DNA of 64,000 nucleotides. Source: Bradyrhizobium diazoefficiens. Its GTDB lineage: Bacteria; Pseudomonadota; Alphaproteobacteria; Rhizobiales; Xanthobacteraceae. The position numbers were made by a program, and so were the translations under genes. Where the stretch lies: NCBI RefSeq assembly GCF_018131185.1, contig NZ_JAFCJE010000001.1, forward strand, positions 310,001 to 374,000, written 5' to 3'. Position 1 is the stretch's first letter. Each line of letters begins with the position of its first letter. Positions 53,978-63,360 of this stretch are shown piece after piece. The notes under the pieces were generated by a model that was not told where the DNA came from, did not search any database, and saw only the letters and a program-made list of their open reading frames with translations.

Positions 53978-54856
53978 TTATACGCTGCCGCCGGCGATGT
54001 CGCGCCGGTTGAAGAAGCGAACGTCGATATTGCGGCCCTCCGGCGGCGGCGAGGCGAGGCGAGAGCGGAAGAAGGCGCGCTCGCCGGGCCGCAGCACGGT
54101 CTGCTCCAGCACCGTATTCCAGGCGTAGATCTCGGCGCCTTGCCCGTCGCGCACGGCAAAGCGCAGCCGCGGGATGTCGAGCGGCTTCTTGCCCTCGCCG
54201 ACGATCATGCCCTCGATCACCAACACCAGCTTACCGTCCACTGTCTCGCTGGACAGCTTCACGTCCTTGAAGGCGAGGCCGCGCAGGTTCACCTCGAGCC
54301 CGACCATCTTGTAGAACGCCGCCGTCTGCGGCAGCAGCCGCACCATGTCGCCGCGCCAGATGACCAGCGCCAGCACCAGCGCGCCCATGGCGGCGCAGGC
54401 GGTCGGGAGGCCGAAATAGGATTTACGCGGAGCAATGGTGGCGGCCGGGCGGCTGACCCGCGCGCCGCGGCGGCCGAACAGGCCGCGGAACCAGGATTGA
54501 TGCTGCGCGCCGACGACCTCCTCTTCGGCCTCGCGCGCCGCCACTGACCACTCGTCCTCGGTTTCCTTGGCCTCTTCATCGGGCCAGTCGCTGGCGATCG
54601 AGGGGCTGTCGACGACAGGCGCATCAGACGCCCCGTCGTCCTTGGCATAGGAGTTCCACTGCTCGGCAAGGTCGGACTGGTCGTCGGCCTGGCTGGCAGC
54701 GGCCATGGCCGGGACGGATGCCTCCTCGATGGCATCCTCGGCATGGGCGATCCAGGTCTCCTTGCAGCGGGAACAACGGACCGCCCGTCCGTTCGCCCCA
54801 AGGCTCGCAAGCTTGATGGCGTAGGATGTCATACAATGGGGGCAGACGATATGCAT
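53978..54856 (-). CDS. MJ0042-type zinc-ribbon membrane protein
   Basis: A 292-residue protein. The N-terminal zinc ribbon has two CxxC knuckles, CPHC (about 5-8) and CSRC (about 28-31). An acidic disordered region (about 45-135) follows. One TM helix (about 151-170, FGLPTACAAMGALVLALVIW) leads to a periplasmic beta domain ending RFFNRRDIAGGSV. The ATG at 54856 has AAGG 8 nt upstream. Genes of this type commonly sit divergent from ftsE in Rhizobiales. Function is unknown. Confidence 0.8.
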   Translation of the reverse strand: MHIVCPHCMTSYAIKLASLGANGRAVRCSRCKETWIAHAEDAIEEASVPAMAAASQADDQSDLAEQWNSYAKDDGASDAPVVDSPSIASDWPDEEAKETEDEWSVAAREAEEEVVGAQHQSWFRGLFGRRGARVSRPAATIAPRKSYFGLPTACAAMGALVLALVIWRGDMVRLLPQTAAFYKMVGLEVNLRGLAFKDVKLSSETVDGKLVLVIEGMIVGEGKKPLDIPRLRFAVRDGQGAEIYAWNTVLEQTVLRPGERAFFRSRLASPPPEGRNIDVRFFNRRDIAGGSV

Positions 54857-55006
54857 GGACGAGCCTTGATGCATGAACCGAGGACTTGACCATGTATGCT
54901 ACAGCGCGACCGTTAACGAACCGGAAACCATAACGGCGGCAAAACCCGTTGATCGCGTATGGCGGAGCAGCAGTGCGACCCCGCCCCCTCTCGAACGGAG
55001 CTGAGC

Positions 55007-55666
55007 TTGGTTCGGTTCGAAAATGTCGGATTGCGTTACGGTCTGGGGCCGGAGATCCTGCGCGACCTCAGTTTCCAGATCCCGGCGCATTCGTTCCAGT
55101 TCCTCACCGGCCCGTCCGGCGCCGGCAAGACCTCGCTGCTGCGCCTGTTGTTCCTGTCGCATCGGCCGACGCGGGGCCTCGTCAATCTGTTTGGTCATGA
55201 TATTTCGCAGCTCGGCAAGGACGAGATCGCCGATTTGCGCAAGCGCATCGGGATCGTGCTCCAGGATTTCCGTCTGCTCGATCACATGACGACCTATGAG
55301 AACGTCGCGCTGCCGTTCCGCGTCATGGGGCGCAGCGAGTCGAGCTATCGCAAGGAGGTGATCGATCTGTTGCGATGGGTCGGGCTCGGCGAGCGCATGG
55401 ACGCGTTGCCGCCGATCCTGTCGGGCGGCGAGAAGCAGCGCGCCGCGATCGCGCGCGCCGTAATCTCGCGGCCGCAGCTGTTGCTCGCGGACGAGCCGAC
55501 CGGCAGCGTCGATCCGACGCTCGGACGTCGCCTGCTGCGGCTCTTCATCGAGCTCAACAAATCGGGCACCGCCGTGATCATCGCGACCCACGACATCGGG
55601 CTGATGGATCAGTACGAGGCACGGCGCCTCGTGCTGCACCAGGGACGGTTGCACGTCTATGAGTAG
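55007..55666 (+). CDS. ftsE: cell division ATP-binding protein FtsE
   Basis: A 219-residue ABC ATPase: Walker A GPSGAGKT (35-42), Q-loop VLQDFRLLDHMTTYENVALP, typical of FtsE, signature LSGGEKQR (138-145), Walker B LLLADEPT. TTG at 55007 with GGAG 7 nt upstream gives the usual rhizobial FtsE length; the ATG at 54959 would add 16 atypical residues. FtsEX controls periplasmic peptidoglycan hydrolysis at the septum. It overlaps ftsX by 8 bp. Confidence 0.92.
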   Translation: MVRFENVGLRYGLGPEILRDLSFQIPAHSFQFLTGPSGAGKTSLLRLLFLSHRPTRGLVNLFGHDISQLGKDEIADLRKRIGIVLQDFRLLDHMTTYENVALPFRVMGRSESSYRKEVIDLLRWVGLGERMDALPPILSGGEKQRAAIARAVISRPQLLLADEPTGSVDPTLGRRLLRLFIELNKSGTAVIIATHDIGLMDQYEARRLVLHQGRLHVYE

Positions 55667-56627
55667 GACCGACGAGCGCGGCGTGCTGGTCGATCTCGGA
55701 CAGGAGCGTCCGCAGCTCCCGGCCAAGGCGCGCAACATGTCGCCGATCGTGCCGCGCGCCTCGATCCACGGTCGCGCGCTGGTCGCCGTCGTCGCCATCA
55801 TGACCTTCCTCGCCTCGATGACCACGGGCACGGTGCTGCTGGTCAGCGCCTCGGCCGCCGAATGGCAGTCGGACGTTGCGAGCGAGATCACCATCCAGGT
55901 TCGCCCACAGGCCGGCCGCGATCTCGAACGCGACACCGCAGCGGTGACGGAGGCGATGCGCGCGCAGGCCGGCATCGTCGAGGTCAAGCCGTTCAGCAGG
56001 GAGGAGAGCGGCAAGCTGCTCGAGCCCTGGCTCGGCACCGGGCTGTCGATGGACGATCTGCCGGTGCCGCGCATGATCATCGCGCGCGTGCAGCCCGGCA
56101 CCTCACTCGATCTCGGCACCTTGCGCGCGCGCGTGACCCAGGTCGCGCCGGGCGCCAGCGTCGACGATCACCGCGCCTGGATCGAGCGGATGCGCTCGAT
56201 GACCAATGCCACCGTGCTCGCCGGTCTCGGCATCCTCGCGCTGGTCATCATCGCCACCATCATCTCCGTCTCGTTCGCGACCCGCGGCGCCATGGCGGCG
56301 AACCGTCCGATCGTCGAGGTGCTGCATTTCGTCGGCGCCGGCGACCGCTACATCGCCAACCACTTCCTGCGTCATTTCCTCCGGCTGGGGCTCGAGGGGG
56401 GCTTGATCGGCGGCGGTGCCGCCATGCTGGTGTTCGGCTTCTCCGAGTCGATTGCCGGCTGGTTTTCCGGTACCCCCGTGGGCGACCAGTTCGCCGCCCT
56501 GCTCGGCACTTTCTCGCTCCGGCCATCCGGCTACATCGTGCTGGCGGTCCAGGCCGTGCTGATCGGCGCCATCACCGCAGTGGCCGCGCGCCAGACGCTG
56601 TTTGCGACGCTGAATGATGTGGATTGA
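55659..56627 (+). CDS. ftsX: cell division protein FtsX
   Basis: A 322-residue permease-type protein: a cytoplasmic N-terminus, helix 1 (about 42-65), a ~110-residue periplasmic domain (ITIQVRPQAGRDLERD onward) that activates the hydrolase partner, then three helices (about 187-210, 240-265, 290-312). HFVGAGDRYIANHFLRHFLRLGLEGG is the FtsX signature near 225-250. It is the membrane partner of FtsE. A YdcF and a plsC gene follow. Confidence 0.92.
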   Translation: MSRTDERGVLVDLGQERPQLPAKARNMSPIVPRASIHGRALVAVVAIMTFLASMTTGTVLLVSASAAEWQSDVASEITIQVRPQAGRDLERDTAAVTEAMRAQAGIVEVKPFSREESGKLLEPWLGTGLSMDDLPVPRMIIARVQPGTSLDLGTLRARVTQVAPGASVDDHRAWIERMRSMTNATVLAGLGILALVIIATIISVSFATRGAMAANRPIVEVLHFVGAGDRYIANHFLRHFLRLGLEGGLIGGGAAMLVFGFSESIAGWFSGTPVGDQFAALLGTFSLRPSGYIVLAVQAVLIGAITAVAARQTLFATLNDVD

Positions 56628-56762
56628 GCTCGCTCTTCTTCCTTCTCCCCGTGTTGGAGAGGGTGACCCGGCTCGCAGCCCGAGCGTTCTTCACATCCGC
56701 AGGACTCCACTTCGCGTCAAAACGTCATAAAATCACCTCAGGGAAGGGATCACCGACATCAC

Positions 56763-57467
56763 ATGACCTCGCCGACCGACGATCGATCGCCGAACCTGCC
56801 GCGCGGCTGGCTGCGCGCGGCATTGGTGTCGACGATTGCGTTCGCCTTCGTCGTCGCTGCGGCGGGTTTCATCGCATTCCTGTCGCAATTGCGCGGCGCC
56901 GAGATCGCGCCGGGCCGCAAGGCGGACGGCATCGTGGTCCTGACCGGCGGCTCCTCGCGGGTGTCGGATGCCATGGAGCTGCTCGCTGCCGGCTACGGCA
57001 GGCGGCTGCTGATCTCCGGCGTGCATCCGACCTCCACGGCGAACGACATCTCCCGGACCCTGCCGGAGAACCAGTCCTTCATGACCTGCTGCGTCGATCT
57101 GGACCGTACCGCGCTCTCGACCCGCGGCAATGCGGCGGAGGCGCGGCGCTGGGCCGAGGGGCGCCGCTTCCAATCGCTGATCGTGGTCACCTCGAACTAT
57201 CACATGCCGCGCGCGCTGGTGGAGTTCGCCCATGCGATGCCGAAGACGACATTGATCCCGTTCGCGGTGGTCGGCGACAAATGGCGCGAGGAGCCCTGGT
57301 GGACGTCGGCGTCCACCTTGCGGCTGCTGTTGTCGGAATATGTCAAGTACGTTGCGGCCGAGCTCAGGGTCAGGCTGGAGAATTTCGGGATTGACCTTTC
57401 GCCCGAGATATCGGAGCAGCCTGCAAGCGTGCAGCCGAAGCGGCCCAACACTGCACAGGCCAACTGA
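56763..57467 (+). CDS. YdcF-family protein (DUF218)
   Basis: A 234-residue membrane-anchored protein: TM helix about 20-42, then the DUF218 domain with DGIVVLTGGSSRVSDAMELLAAGYGRRLLISG read across 58-90, TRGNAAEARRW and VVTSNYHMPRALVEF. The family includes SanA and ElyC-type envelope proteins. The Ser/Asn/His motif suggests ligand binding. It follows ftsX by 135 bp and precedes plsC by 23 bp, so it sits in an envelope gene group. Confidence 0.87.
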   Translation: MTSPTDDRSPNLPRGWLRAALVSTIAFAFVVAAAGFIAFLSQLRGAEIAPGRKADGIVVLTGGSSRVSDAMELLAAGYGRRLLISGVHPTSTANDISRTLPENQSFMTCCVDLDRTALSTRGNAAEARRWAEGRRFQSLIVVTSNYHMPRALVEFAHAMPKTTLIPFAVVGDKWREEPWWTSASTLRLLLSEYVKYVAAELRVRLENFGIDLSPEISEQPASVQPKRPNTAQAN

Positions 57468-57490
57468 TTGGCAAATTAATCGGATCATCG

Positions 57491-58264
57491 ATGTTCCTGA
57501 TTTTCCTGCGCTCGCTCGTGTTCAACGTGCTGTTCTACGCCGTGCTGGTGTGCCTCGCGATCGTGGCGCTGCCGACCTTCGCATTGCCGCCGCGCGCGAT
57601 GCTGACGGTGGCGCAATGGTGGGCGAAGGCGACGCTGGTCCTGATGCGGGTTGTCTGCAACATCAAGGTGGAGTTTCGCGGTGTCGAGAAGATTCCGCAG
57701 GGGCCGCTCGTGATCGTGGCGAAGCACCAGTCGTTCTGGGAAACGTTCGTGCTGCCGGGCTTCTTCGACCGGCCGATCTTCATCCTCAAGCGTCAGCTGA
57801 TGCAGATCCCGGTGTTCGGTCAGTTCCTGGTCAAGACCGGAATGATCGCGATCGACCGCAATGCCGGCGTGAAGGCGCTGCTCGACATGACGCGCCGCGC
57901 GCGTGAGGCGGTGCGCAGCGGAAAGCAGCTCGTCATCTTTCCGGAAGGCACGCGCCGCGCACCGGGCGCACCGTCCGATTACAAGACCGGCTATGCGCAG
58001 ATCTACTCGTCTTGCGGCGTGCCGTGCCTGCCGATCGCGCTCAACTCCGGCCTGTTCTGGCCACGCCGTACCTTCATGCGCTATCCCGGCACGCTGGTCG
58101 TGGAATTCCTCGATCCGTTGCCGCCGGGCCTGCCGAAGGACCAGTTTCTCTCCCGCGTGCAGACGGCCATCGAGGACGCGACCGGCCGTCTCGTCGAGGC
58201 GGGGCGGAAAGAGCAGGAGCAATTGATCGGCTCCTCGCCGAGCTATGCTCCATCCGAGAGCTAG
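57491..58264 (+). CDS. plsC: 1-acyl-sn-glycerol-3-phosphate acyltransferase
   Basis: A 257-residue acyltransferase with an N-terminal membrane segment (about 8-32). The catalytic HX4D motif appears as His79 with Glu84 (KHQSFWETF), a Glu variant also met in other alphaproteobacterial PlsC proteins. The second motif is FPEGTRR (150-156), and IDRN and PCLPIALNSG follow. It makes phosphatidic acid. The stop overlaps the convergent cyclotransferase stop by 4 bp. Confidence 0.88.
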   Translation: MFLIFLRSLVFNVLFYAVLVCLAIVALPTFALPPRAMLTVAQWWAKATLVLMRVVCNIKVEFRGVEKIPQGPLVIVAKHQSFWETFVLPGFFDRPIFILKRQLMQIPVFGQFLVKTGMIAIDRNAGVKALLDMTRRAREAVRSGKQLVIFPEGTRRAPGAPSDYKTGYAQIYSSCGVPCLPIALNSGLFWPRRTFMRYPGTLVVEFLDPLPPGLPKDQFLSRVQTAIEDATGRLVEAGRKEQEQLIGSSPSYAPSES

Positions 58265-58872
58265 CGGTTCTCTCGATCTTCGGTCGGCGCCGGCGCGTGC
58301 AGGGAATGCGCATCACCATGCAGCATCAATGCAAGCTGATGCAGCTGCGCGTCGCGAAAGCCTTCGGCCTCGATCGCCTTCACCGTCGCCGTCACGTAGT
58401 CGCGGTTCGCGCCGGACTGGCCGTGGCCCTGGATGACATAGCGGTGCTGCTCGGCGAGCGACAGCCGGCCGGCATATTGGACATGGCCGCGATCGACGAC
58501 ATAGGCGAGCGCGGAGACGCGCTGCCGCGCATCGTTCTCCAGCCATACCGAGCGCATCACCTCGCGATAGACCGAGGTGACCTGCTCGCGCGCACGCAGG
58601 TATGCGACGACCTCAGCGCGGTTCTTCTCAGCGACGCGAAAGGCGATGCCGCGGCAGGCGCCGCCACGATCGAGCCCGAGCACCAGGCCGGGCTTCTCCG
58701 GCGTGCCGCGATGGACGAAGGAATAGACGCAGAGCGCGCGGTGCTCGCCGACCAGCCGCGCCGGGACGCGTTCGTCGAATGCGAAGCCCGGCCGCCACAT
58801 CAGCGAGCCGTAGCCGAACACCCAGAGGTCGCCTTTGGCTGTGGTGACGGAGGGGAGAGTGATTTCCGACAT
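58261..58872 (-). CDS. ChaC-like gamma-glutamylcyclotransferase
   Basis: A 203-residue GGCT-fold protein. VFGYGSLMWRPGF (about 18-30) is the substrate loop. The catalytic Glu is expected in the AYLRAREQV region, and RVSALAYVVDRGHVQYAG forms a core strand. ChaC-type enzymes release 5-oxoproline from glutathione. ATG at 58872 is the likely start. It is divergent from the DUF2125 gene. Confidence 0.85.
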   Translation of the reverse strand: MSEITLPSVTTAKGDLWVFGYGSLMWRPGFAFDERVPARLVGEHRALCVYSFVHRGTPEKPGLVLGLDRGGACRGIAFRVAEKNRAEVVAYLRAREQVTSVYREVMRSVWLENDARQRVSALAYVVDRGHVQYAGRLSLAEQHRYVIQGHGQSGANRDYVTATVKAIEAEGFRDAQLHQLALMLHGDAHSLHAPAPTEDRENR

Positions 58873-58982
58873 TTCGGGCACGGCTAGCAGAACCCTGCGC
58901 CCAAGCGAAGCAATTTCTCCGCCTTTTGTCGCAGGCGCGCCTCGCTTACATTTGCCTGAATCTGGGATCAAAGGGTCGCCGC

Positions 58983-60170
58983 ATGTCCAATATGACCGTT
59001 GCCGCAGGCCGCCGCCGCTCCCGTTGGGGCCTTTTCATCGCACCCGTTCTCGTCCTGATCCTCGCCGTCGCTTGGACCGGATTCTGGTTCTATGCGGCCT
59101 CGCAGGCCGAAATCGCCGCCGACGCCTGGCGGGCGCAGGAGGCCAAGGCCGGTCGCATCTATGATTGCGCCAAGCGCTCGATCGCCGGCTTCCCGTTCCG
59201 TTTCGAGGTCCAGTGCTCCGGCGCCAGCGTCGCCCTGGTTTCGCAGAACGCGAGCAAGACGCCGTTCACGGCGAAGCTCGACAACATCCTTGTCGTCGCC
59301 CAGGTCTACGATCCCAAGCTCGTCATCGCCGAATTCTCCGCGCCCGCGACGCTGACCGACGGCGTGACGCAAAACACCTTCGTGGTGAACTGGAGCAAGG
59401 GCCGCAGCAGCGTGGTGGGCCTCCCTGCCGTGCCGGATCGGGCCTCCATCGTGTTCGACGATCCCAGCCTCAACCGGCTCGACGGCAGCGTGCAGGTGCC
59501 GCTCGCGCGCGCCAGGCAGGTCGAACTGCACGGCCGTCTCGCGGAGGGATCGAGGTCCGACCATCCGGTCATCGAGACGACGCTTCACGTCGCGCAAGGC
59601 AGCATCCAGGGCGTTCATCCCCTGCTCGCCGAGCCGTTCGAGGCCGACACGCGCGCCAAGATCACCGGCCTCTCCGACCTCACGCCAAAGCCCTGGCCGC
59701 AGCGTTTCCGCGAGATCCAGGCCGCCGGCGGTCATATCGAGATCGTGCAGTCGCGGATCCAGCAGGGCGAGATGATCGCGATCGCGGCCGGTACGCTCGG
59801 CATCTCGGCCAACGGCCGGCTCGACGGCGAATTGCATATGACGGTGACGGGCCTCGAGCGGGTGATCCCGGCGCTCGGCATCGAGAAGATGCTGGAGGAG
59901 GGCGTGCCGCAGGCAACGCTCGATCGCGTTGCGCCCGGCGTGAAGTCGCAGGACCTCAACAATCTCTTCGGCGCGCTCGACCGGGCCGTGCCTGGCCTCG
60001 GCAAGGTGATCAAGCAGAACGCCAATGCCGGCGTCGCCGCGGGTATCAACTCGATCGGCACCGAGAGCACGCTGGAAGGCAAGAAGGCGCGCAGCTTCCC
60101 GCTGAAATTCGTCGACGGCGCCGTGCTGCTCGGCCCGGTCAAGGTCGGCCAGATCCCGCCGCTGTATTGA
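58983..60170 (+). CDS. DUF2125 domain-containing protein
   Basis: A 395-residue protein with a basic N-terminus (RRRSRWG), one TM helix or uncleaved signal (about 17-38), then a long beta-rich extracytoplasmic domain. CAKRSIAGFPFRFEVQCSG (about 62-80), with two Cys, is the DUF2125 landmark. VYDPKLVIAEFSAPATL follows. Such proteins resemble AsmA-type lipid-binding beta modules in pattern, but function is unproven. It ends at a palindromic repeat. Confidence 0.85.
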   Translation: MSNMTVAAGRRRSRWGLFIAPVLVLILAVAWTGFWFYAASQAEIAADAWRAQEAKAGRIYDCAKRSIAGFPFRFEVQCSGASVALVSQNASKTPFTAKLDNILVVAQVYDPKLVIAEFSAPATLTDGVTQNTFVVNWSKGRSSVVGLPAVPDRASIVFDDPSLNRLDGSVQVPLARARQVELHGRLAEGSRSDHPVIETTLHVAQGSIQGVHPLLAEPFEADTRAKITGLSDLTPKPWPQRFREIQAAGGHIEIVQSRIQQGEMIAIAAGTLGISANGRLDGELHMTVTGLERVIPALGIEKMLEEGVPQATLDRVAPGVKSQDLNNLFGALDRAVPGLGKVIKQNANAGVAAGINSIGTESTLEGKKARSFPLKFVDGAVLLGPVKVGQIPPLY

Positions 60171-60180
60171 TTGATTTTGT

Positions 60181-60220
60181 CGTCATTCCGGGTTCGCCCT
60201 GCGGACACCCCGGAATGACG
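60181..60220. repeat. short palindromic repeat between convergent genes
   Basis: CGTCATTCCGGG (60181-60192) and CCCGGAATGACG (60209-60220), a perfect 12-bp stem with a 16-nt loop. It is a minimal unit of the family at 29644. Its place between two stops makes it a likely bidirectional terminator. Confidence 0.75.
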
Positions 60221-60225
60221 GAGGG

Positions 60226-61161
60226 TTACGGCTTCTTCAGCGCCCCATGCTGCCGCCCAAAGTCCGGCGCGGCCGAATCCTGACCGATCTCGACGATGCC
60301 GCGGCGGATGGCGCGGGTGCGGGTGAAGTGGTCGAACAGCGCTTCGGCGTCGCCGCGGCGGATTGCGCGGGTGAGCTTTGCGAGGTCCTCGGTGAAGGTG
60401 CCGAGCATCTCCAGCACGGCTTCCTTGTTGGCGAGGAAGACGTCACGCCACATCGTCGGGTCGGAGGCAGCGATGCGGGTGAAGTCGCGAAAACCGCCGG
60501 CGGAGAACTTGATGACCTCGGATTCCGTCACCTGCGCCAGCTCGTCGGCGGTGCCGACGATGGTGTAGGCGATCAGATGCGGCAGATGGCTCGTGATCGC
60601 GAGCACGAGATCGTGATGATCCGGCGTCATGATCTCGACCTTGGCGCCCATCGCCGCCCAGAACGCGCGCAGGCGATCAGTCGCGGCCGCATCGACCCCT
60701 TCCGGCGGGGTGAGGATGCACCAGCGGTTGATGAAGAGCTCGGCGAAACCCGAATCCGGCCCCGAATGCTCGGTGCCCGCTACCGGGTGGGCCGGTACGA
60801 AATGAACCGACTTCGGCAGATGCGGCGCCATGTCCCTGACGATGGCGCCCTTGACCGAGCCGACGTCGGAGACAACAGCTCCGGGCTTCAGGTGCGCGGC
60901 GATCTCCTGGGCCACAGGTCCGCAGGCCCCGACGGGAATGCAGAGGATGACGAGATCGGCATCCTTCACCGCTTCCGCATTCGTTGCCACGACCTGGTCG
61001 ACGATGCCGAGCTCGAGCACGCGCGCGCGCGTCTTCTCCGAGCGCGCGGTGGTGACGATCTCGCCTGCCAGGCCCTGAAGCTTCGCAGCGCGCGCGATCG
61101 AGCCGCCGATCAAGCCGAAACCGATCAGCGCGACACGCTGGAAGTGCGGATCCGCGCTCAT
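60226..61161 (-). CDS. tyrC: prephenate/arogenate dehydrogenase
   Basis: A 311-residue dehydrogenase. The NAD motif is [16 protein letters not shown] (about 10-25). [12 protein letters not shown] and [12 protein letters not shown] follow, and the catalytic His lies in [22 protein letters not shown] belongs to the helical domain. It oxidises prephenate or arogenate on the tyrosine branch. Start overlaps the hisC stop by 4 bp (ATGA), so it is translationally coupled as the third gene of the operon. Confidence 0.92.
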   Translation of the reverse strand: MSADPHFQRVALIGFGLIGGSIARAAKLQGLAGEIVTTARSEKTRARVLELGIVDQVVATNAEAVKDADLVILCIPVGACGPVAQEIAAHLKPGAVVSDVGSVKGAIVRDMAPHLPKSVHFVPAHPVAGTEHSGPDSGFAELFINRWCILTPPEGVDAAATDRLRAFWAAMGAKVEIMTPDHHDLVLAITSHLPHLIAYTIVGTADELAQVTESEVIKFSAGGFRDFTRIAASDPTMWRDVFLANKEAVLEMLGTFTEDLAKLTRAIRRGDAEALFDHFTRTRAIRRGIVEIGQDSAAPDFGRQHGALKKP

Positions 61162-62255
61162 TTGCCGGCCGTGAAGTCGCGCAAGGCTTCGACCACGAGA
61201 CGGTTGGCTTCCTCGGTGCCGATGGTCATGCGCAGCGAATGCGGCAGGCCGTAGTTCTTCAAGCCGCGCAGCACGAGGCCCCGCTTGGTGAGGAAGGCGT
61301 CGGCGTCGTCGGCCGTCTTGCCCTTGTCGGTCGGGAAGTGGATCAGCACGAAATTGGCGACGCTCGGCGTCACCTTCAGTCCGAGCTTGCCGATCTCCTC
61401 GGTGAGCCAATTGCGCCAGGTCTCGGTGAACTGCTTCGACATCGCCTGGTGCGCGATGTCCTCGATCGCGGCGACCGCGGCATACATCGCCGGCGTCGAC
61501 ACGTTGAACGGGCCGCGGATGCGGTTGACCGCGTCGATGATGTGCTCGGGGCCGAACATCCAGCCGATGCGCAGCGCGGCGAGGCCGTGGATCTTCGAGA
61601 AAGTGTGCGTCACCACCGTGTTCTCGGTGGTGGCGACGAGCTCGATTCCCATTTCGTAATCGTTGCGGGAGACGTAGTCGCAATAGGCGGCATCGAGCAC
61701 CAGCAGCACGTGCGAGGGCAGGCCGGCACGCAGCCGCTTGACCTCGTCGAACGGCACATAGGTCCCGGTCGGATTGTTGGGGTTGGCGAGCCAGACCAGC
61801 TTTGTCTTCGGCGTCACGGCCTTCAGGATGGCGTCGACGTCGCAGGTGAGGTTGGTCTCCTGCGCGACCACGTTTTTGGCGCCGACCGCCATGGTCGCGA
61901 TTGGGTAGACCAGGAAGCCGTGCGTGGTCGAGATCGCCTCGTCGCCGTGGCTGAGATAAGTGTGGGCGAGCAAATTGAGGATCTCGTCCGAGCCGGCGCC
62001 GCAGATGATGCGGTTGGGATCGAGCCCGAAGGAGCGGCCGATCGCCTCGCGCAGTACGCGCGAAGTGCCTTCCGGATAATCCTCCAGATGGTCCGCTACG
62101 CGCTTGAACGCCTCGATCGCCTTGGGCGAGGGCCCGAACGGCGTCTCGTTGGCGGAGAGCTTGAACACCTTGCGGCCCGGCTCGGCGACCGGACTCTTGC
62201 CGGGCGTGTAGGGCGCGATATCGAGAATGCCGGGATTCGGCACGGGGCGGGACAT
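61158..62255 (-). CDS. hisC: histidinol-phosphate aminotransferase (aromatic aminotransferase candidate)
   Basis: A 365-residue fold type I PLP enzyme. The Schiff-base Lys is Lys221 in [16 protein letters not shown] (159-165) and the Arg of LRIGW bind cofactor and substrate. The start is the ATG at 62255 with GGAG 6-7 nt upstream. Its place between chorismate mutase and prephenate dehydrogenase suggests that it also transaminates prephenate or aromatic keto acids, as known for some HisC homologues. Confidence 0.92.
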   Translation of the reverse strand: MSRPVPNPGILDIAPYTPGKSPVAEPGRKVFKLSANETPFGPSPKAIEAFKRVADHLEDYPEGTSRVLREAIGRSFGLDPNRIICGAGSDEILNLLAHTYLSHGDEAISTTHGFLVYPIATMAVGAKNVVAQETNLTCDVDAILKAVTPKTKLVWLANPNNPTGTYVPFDEVKRLRAGLPSHVLLVLDAAYCDYVSRNDYEMGIELVATTENTVVTHTFSKIHGLAALRIGWMFGPEHIIDAVNRIRGPFNVSTPAMYAAVAAIEDIAHQAMSKQFTETWRNWLTEEIGKLGLKVTPSVANFVLIHFPTDKGKTADDADAFLTKRGLVLRGLKNYGLPHSLRMTIGTEEANRLVVEALRDFTAGK

Positions 62256-62291
62256 CTTCAACTCCGAAAATGGCGGGGCGCGGCGCGCGGT

Positions 62292-63140
62292 TTACGATTT
62301 CGCCCCGGTCGGGGGCACCGTATAGCGCGTTGCGTGGCTGCCGACGAGGGCCGTGGAGCGCACCGAGGCCCCCGCCTCGATCAGGGCAGCCCTGATTTTG
62401 TCGATGCTGGTCGCACCCGTGACCGAGACCAGCAACGCCGCGCCGTCGAAGGCGGTATCGGGCACCGCCACGATCTCGGCGAGCGGCGACAGGGCGCGCG
62501 CGACCTCGGCGTTCCACCCCGAGACGCGCACGCTGAAGGTCTCGACCTCCGTCACCAGGGCGCTGTCGGCGACGCGCGAGATCGCGAACACCGGCAGGGC
62601 TGCAGGATGGTCGGCACGCTCGATGAAGGGCATCCGCGCGATGATCTTCGGCGCGCCGTCCGCTTCCAGCTCCAGCCACCACGGCGTGCGGCTGGACGTG
62701 GCCGAGACCAGCGCCAAATCGCCCTTGGACTTCGCCACCGCTTCGACCGCGGCCTGCGCGCTGAAATGCGCGACGTAGGGCACGGTGAATCCGAAATTGA
62801 AGCGCACGGAATCGCGCATCGCAGGCTCGCTCACCGAGACGTCGGCATGCACCGAGAACGGCGCCTGCACATAAGTGAAGGTCGAGATGATGACGCGCCA
62901 GATGCTCTCGACCGTGTCGAGCGGAAGGATGCCGCGATGACGCTGCACGAGCTCACGCATCATGGCGGCCTCGCGCGCCGGACGGAACGCCGAGCCCACC
63001 TCCTGGGTCTGCTTCACCTGGATCAGGCGGTCGATGATGTCGCCGCGCTGCATCAGCAGGCGATGCATGCCCTCGTCGATCGCGTCGATCTCCTTGCGAA
63101 GTTCCTGCAGCGATGGTGGCGCGGGCGGACGTTGGGACAT
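62292..63140 (-). CDS. AroQ-type chorismate mutase with a C-terminal domain
   Basis: A 282-residue protein. Residues about 10-95 are an AroQ helix bundle (LQELRKEIDAIDEGMHRLLMQR, then REAAMMRELVQRHRG). About 100-282 is an alpha/beta region resembling a binding-protein or dehydratase-like lobe plus an ACT-like end, but the Thr-Arg-Phe motif of prephenate dehydratase is not seen (SATSSRTPWW instead). It should convert chorismate to prephenate; the second domain may be regulatory. First gene of the operon with hisC and the dehydrogenase. Confidence 0.83.
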   Translation of the reverse strand: MSQRPPAPPSLQELRKEIDAIDEGMHRLLMQRGDIIDRLIQVKQTQEVGSAFRPAREAAMMRELVQRHRGILPLDTVESIWRVIISTFTYVQAPFSVHADVSVSEPAMRDSVRFNFGFTVPYVAHFSAQAAVEAVAKSKGDLALVSATSSRTPWWLELEADGAPKIIARMPFIERADHPAALPVFAISRVADSALVTEVETFSVRVSGWNAEVARALSPLAEIVAVPDTAFDGAALLVSVTGATSIDKIRAALIEAGASVRSTALVGSHATRYTVPPTGAKS

Positions 63141-63304
63141 GGCTTGGACTGTCGATCGTTCCGATGGGGGATATCCTGATTAGGCAGTCGGGGCGGCGAA
63201 AGCAAAGAGAAATGACGTCCTTTTTGGCCCGCGCGACGGAGACCAATCAGCCCGATCCGGTCCGCGACTTGACGAAAACCGCCCAAGACGGTAGCGTTTG
63301 CCCG

Positions 63305-63360
63305 TTCCGTGGTCATTTGAGCCGGCCGGCTTGCAGCCACGTTAAAAAACTCGCTAAACA
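63305..63360 (+). promoter_or_regulatory. SAM-II riboswitch (metX leader)
   Basis: The stretch CGTGGTCATTTGAGCC, then GGCTTGCAGCCACGTTAAA and CTCGCTAAA reads as the SAM-II consensus. P1 is CGTGG (63308-63312) with CCACG (63337-63341), and the 3' CGCTAAA provides the pseudoknot strand. It lies about 110 bp upstream of metX, the usual place in Alphaproteobacteria. SAM binding should lower metX expression. Confidence 0.9.

Noticed and set aside
60226..62682. Long reading of the prephenate dehydrogenase frame up to 62682
   Set aside because: The added ~500 residues run through hisC in another frame and are Arg-rich nonsense. The ATG at 61161 starts the Rossmann domain at the right distance.
61239..63179. 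646-codon open frame on the plus strand
   Set aside because: Antisense to hisC and the chorismate mutase gene, both strongly supported.
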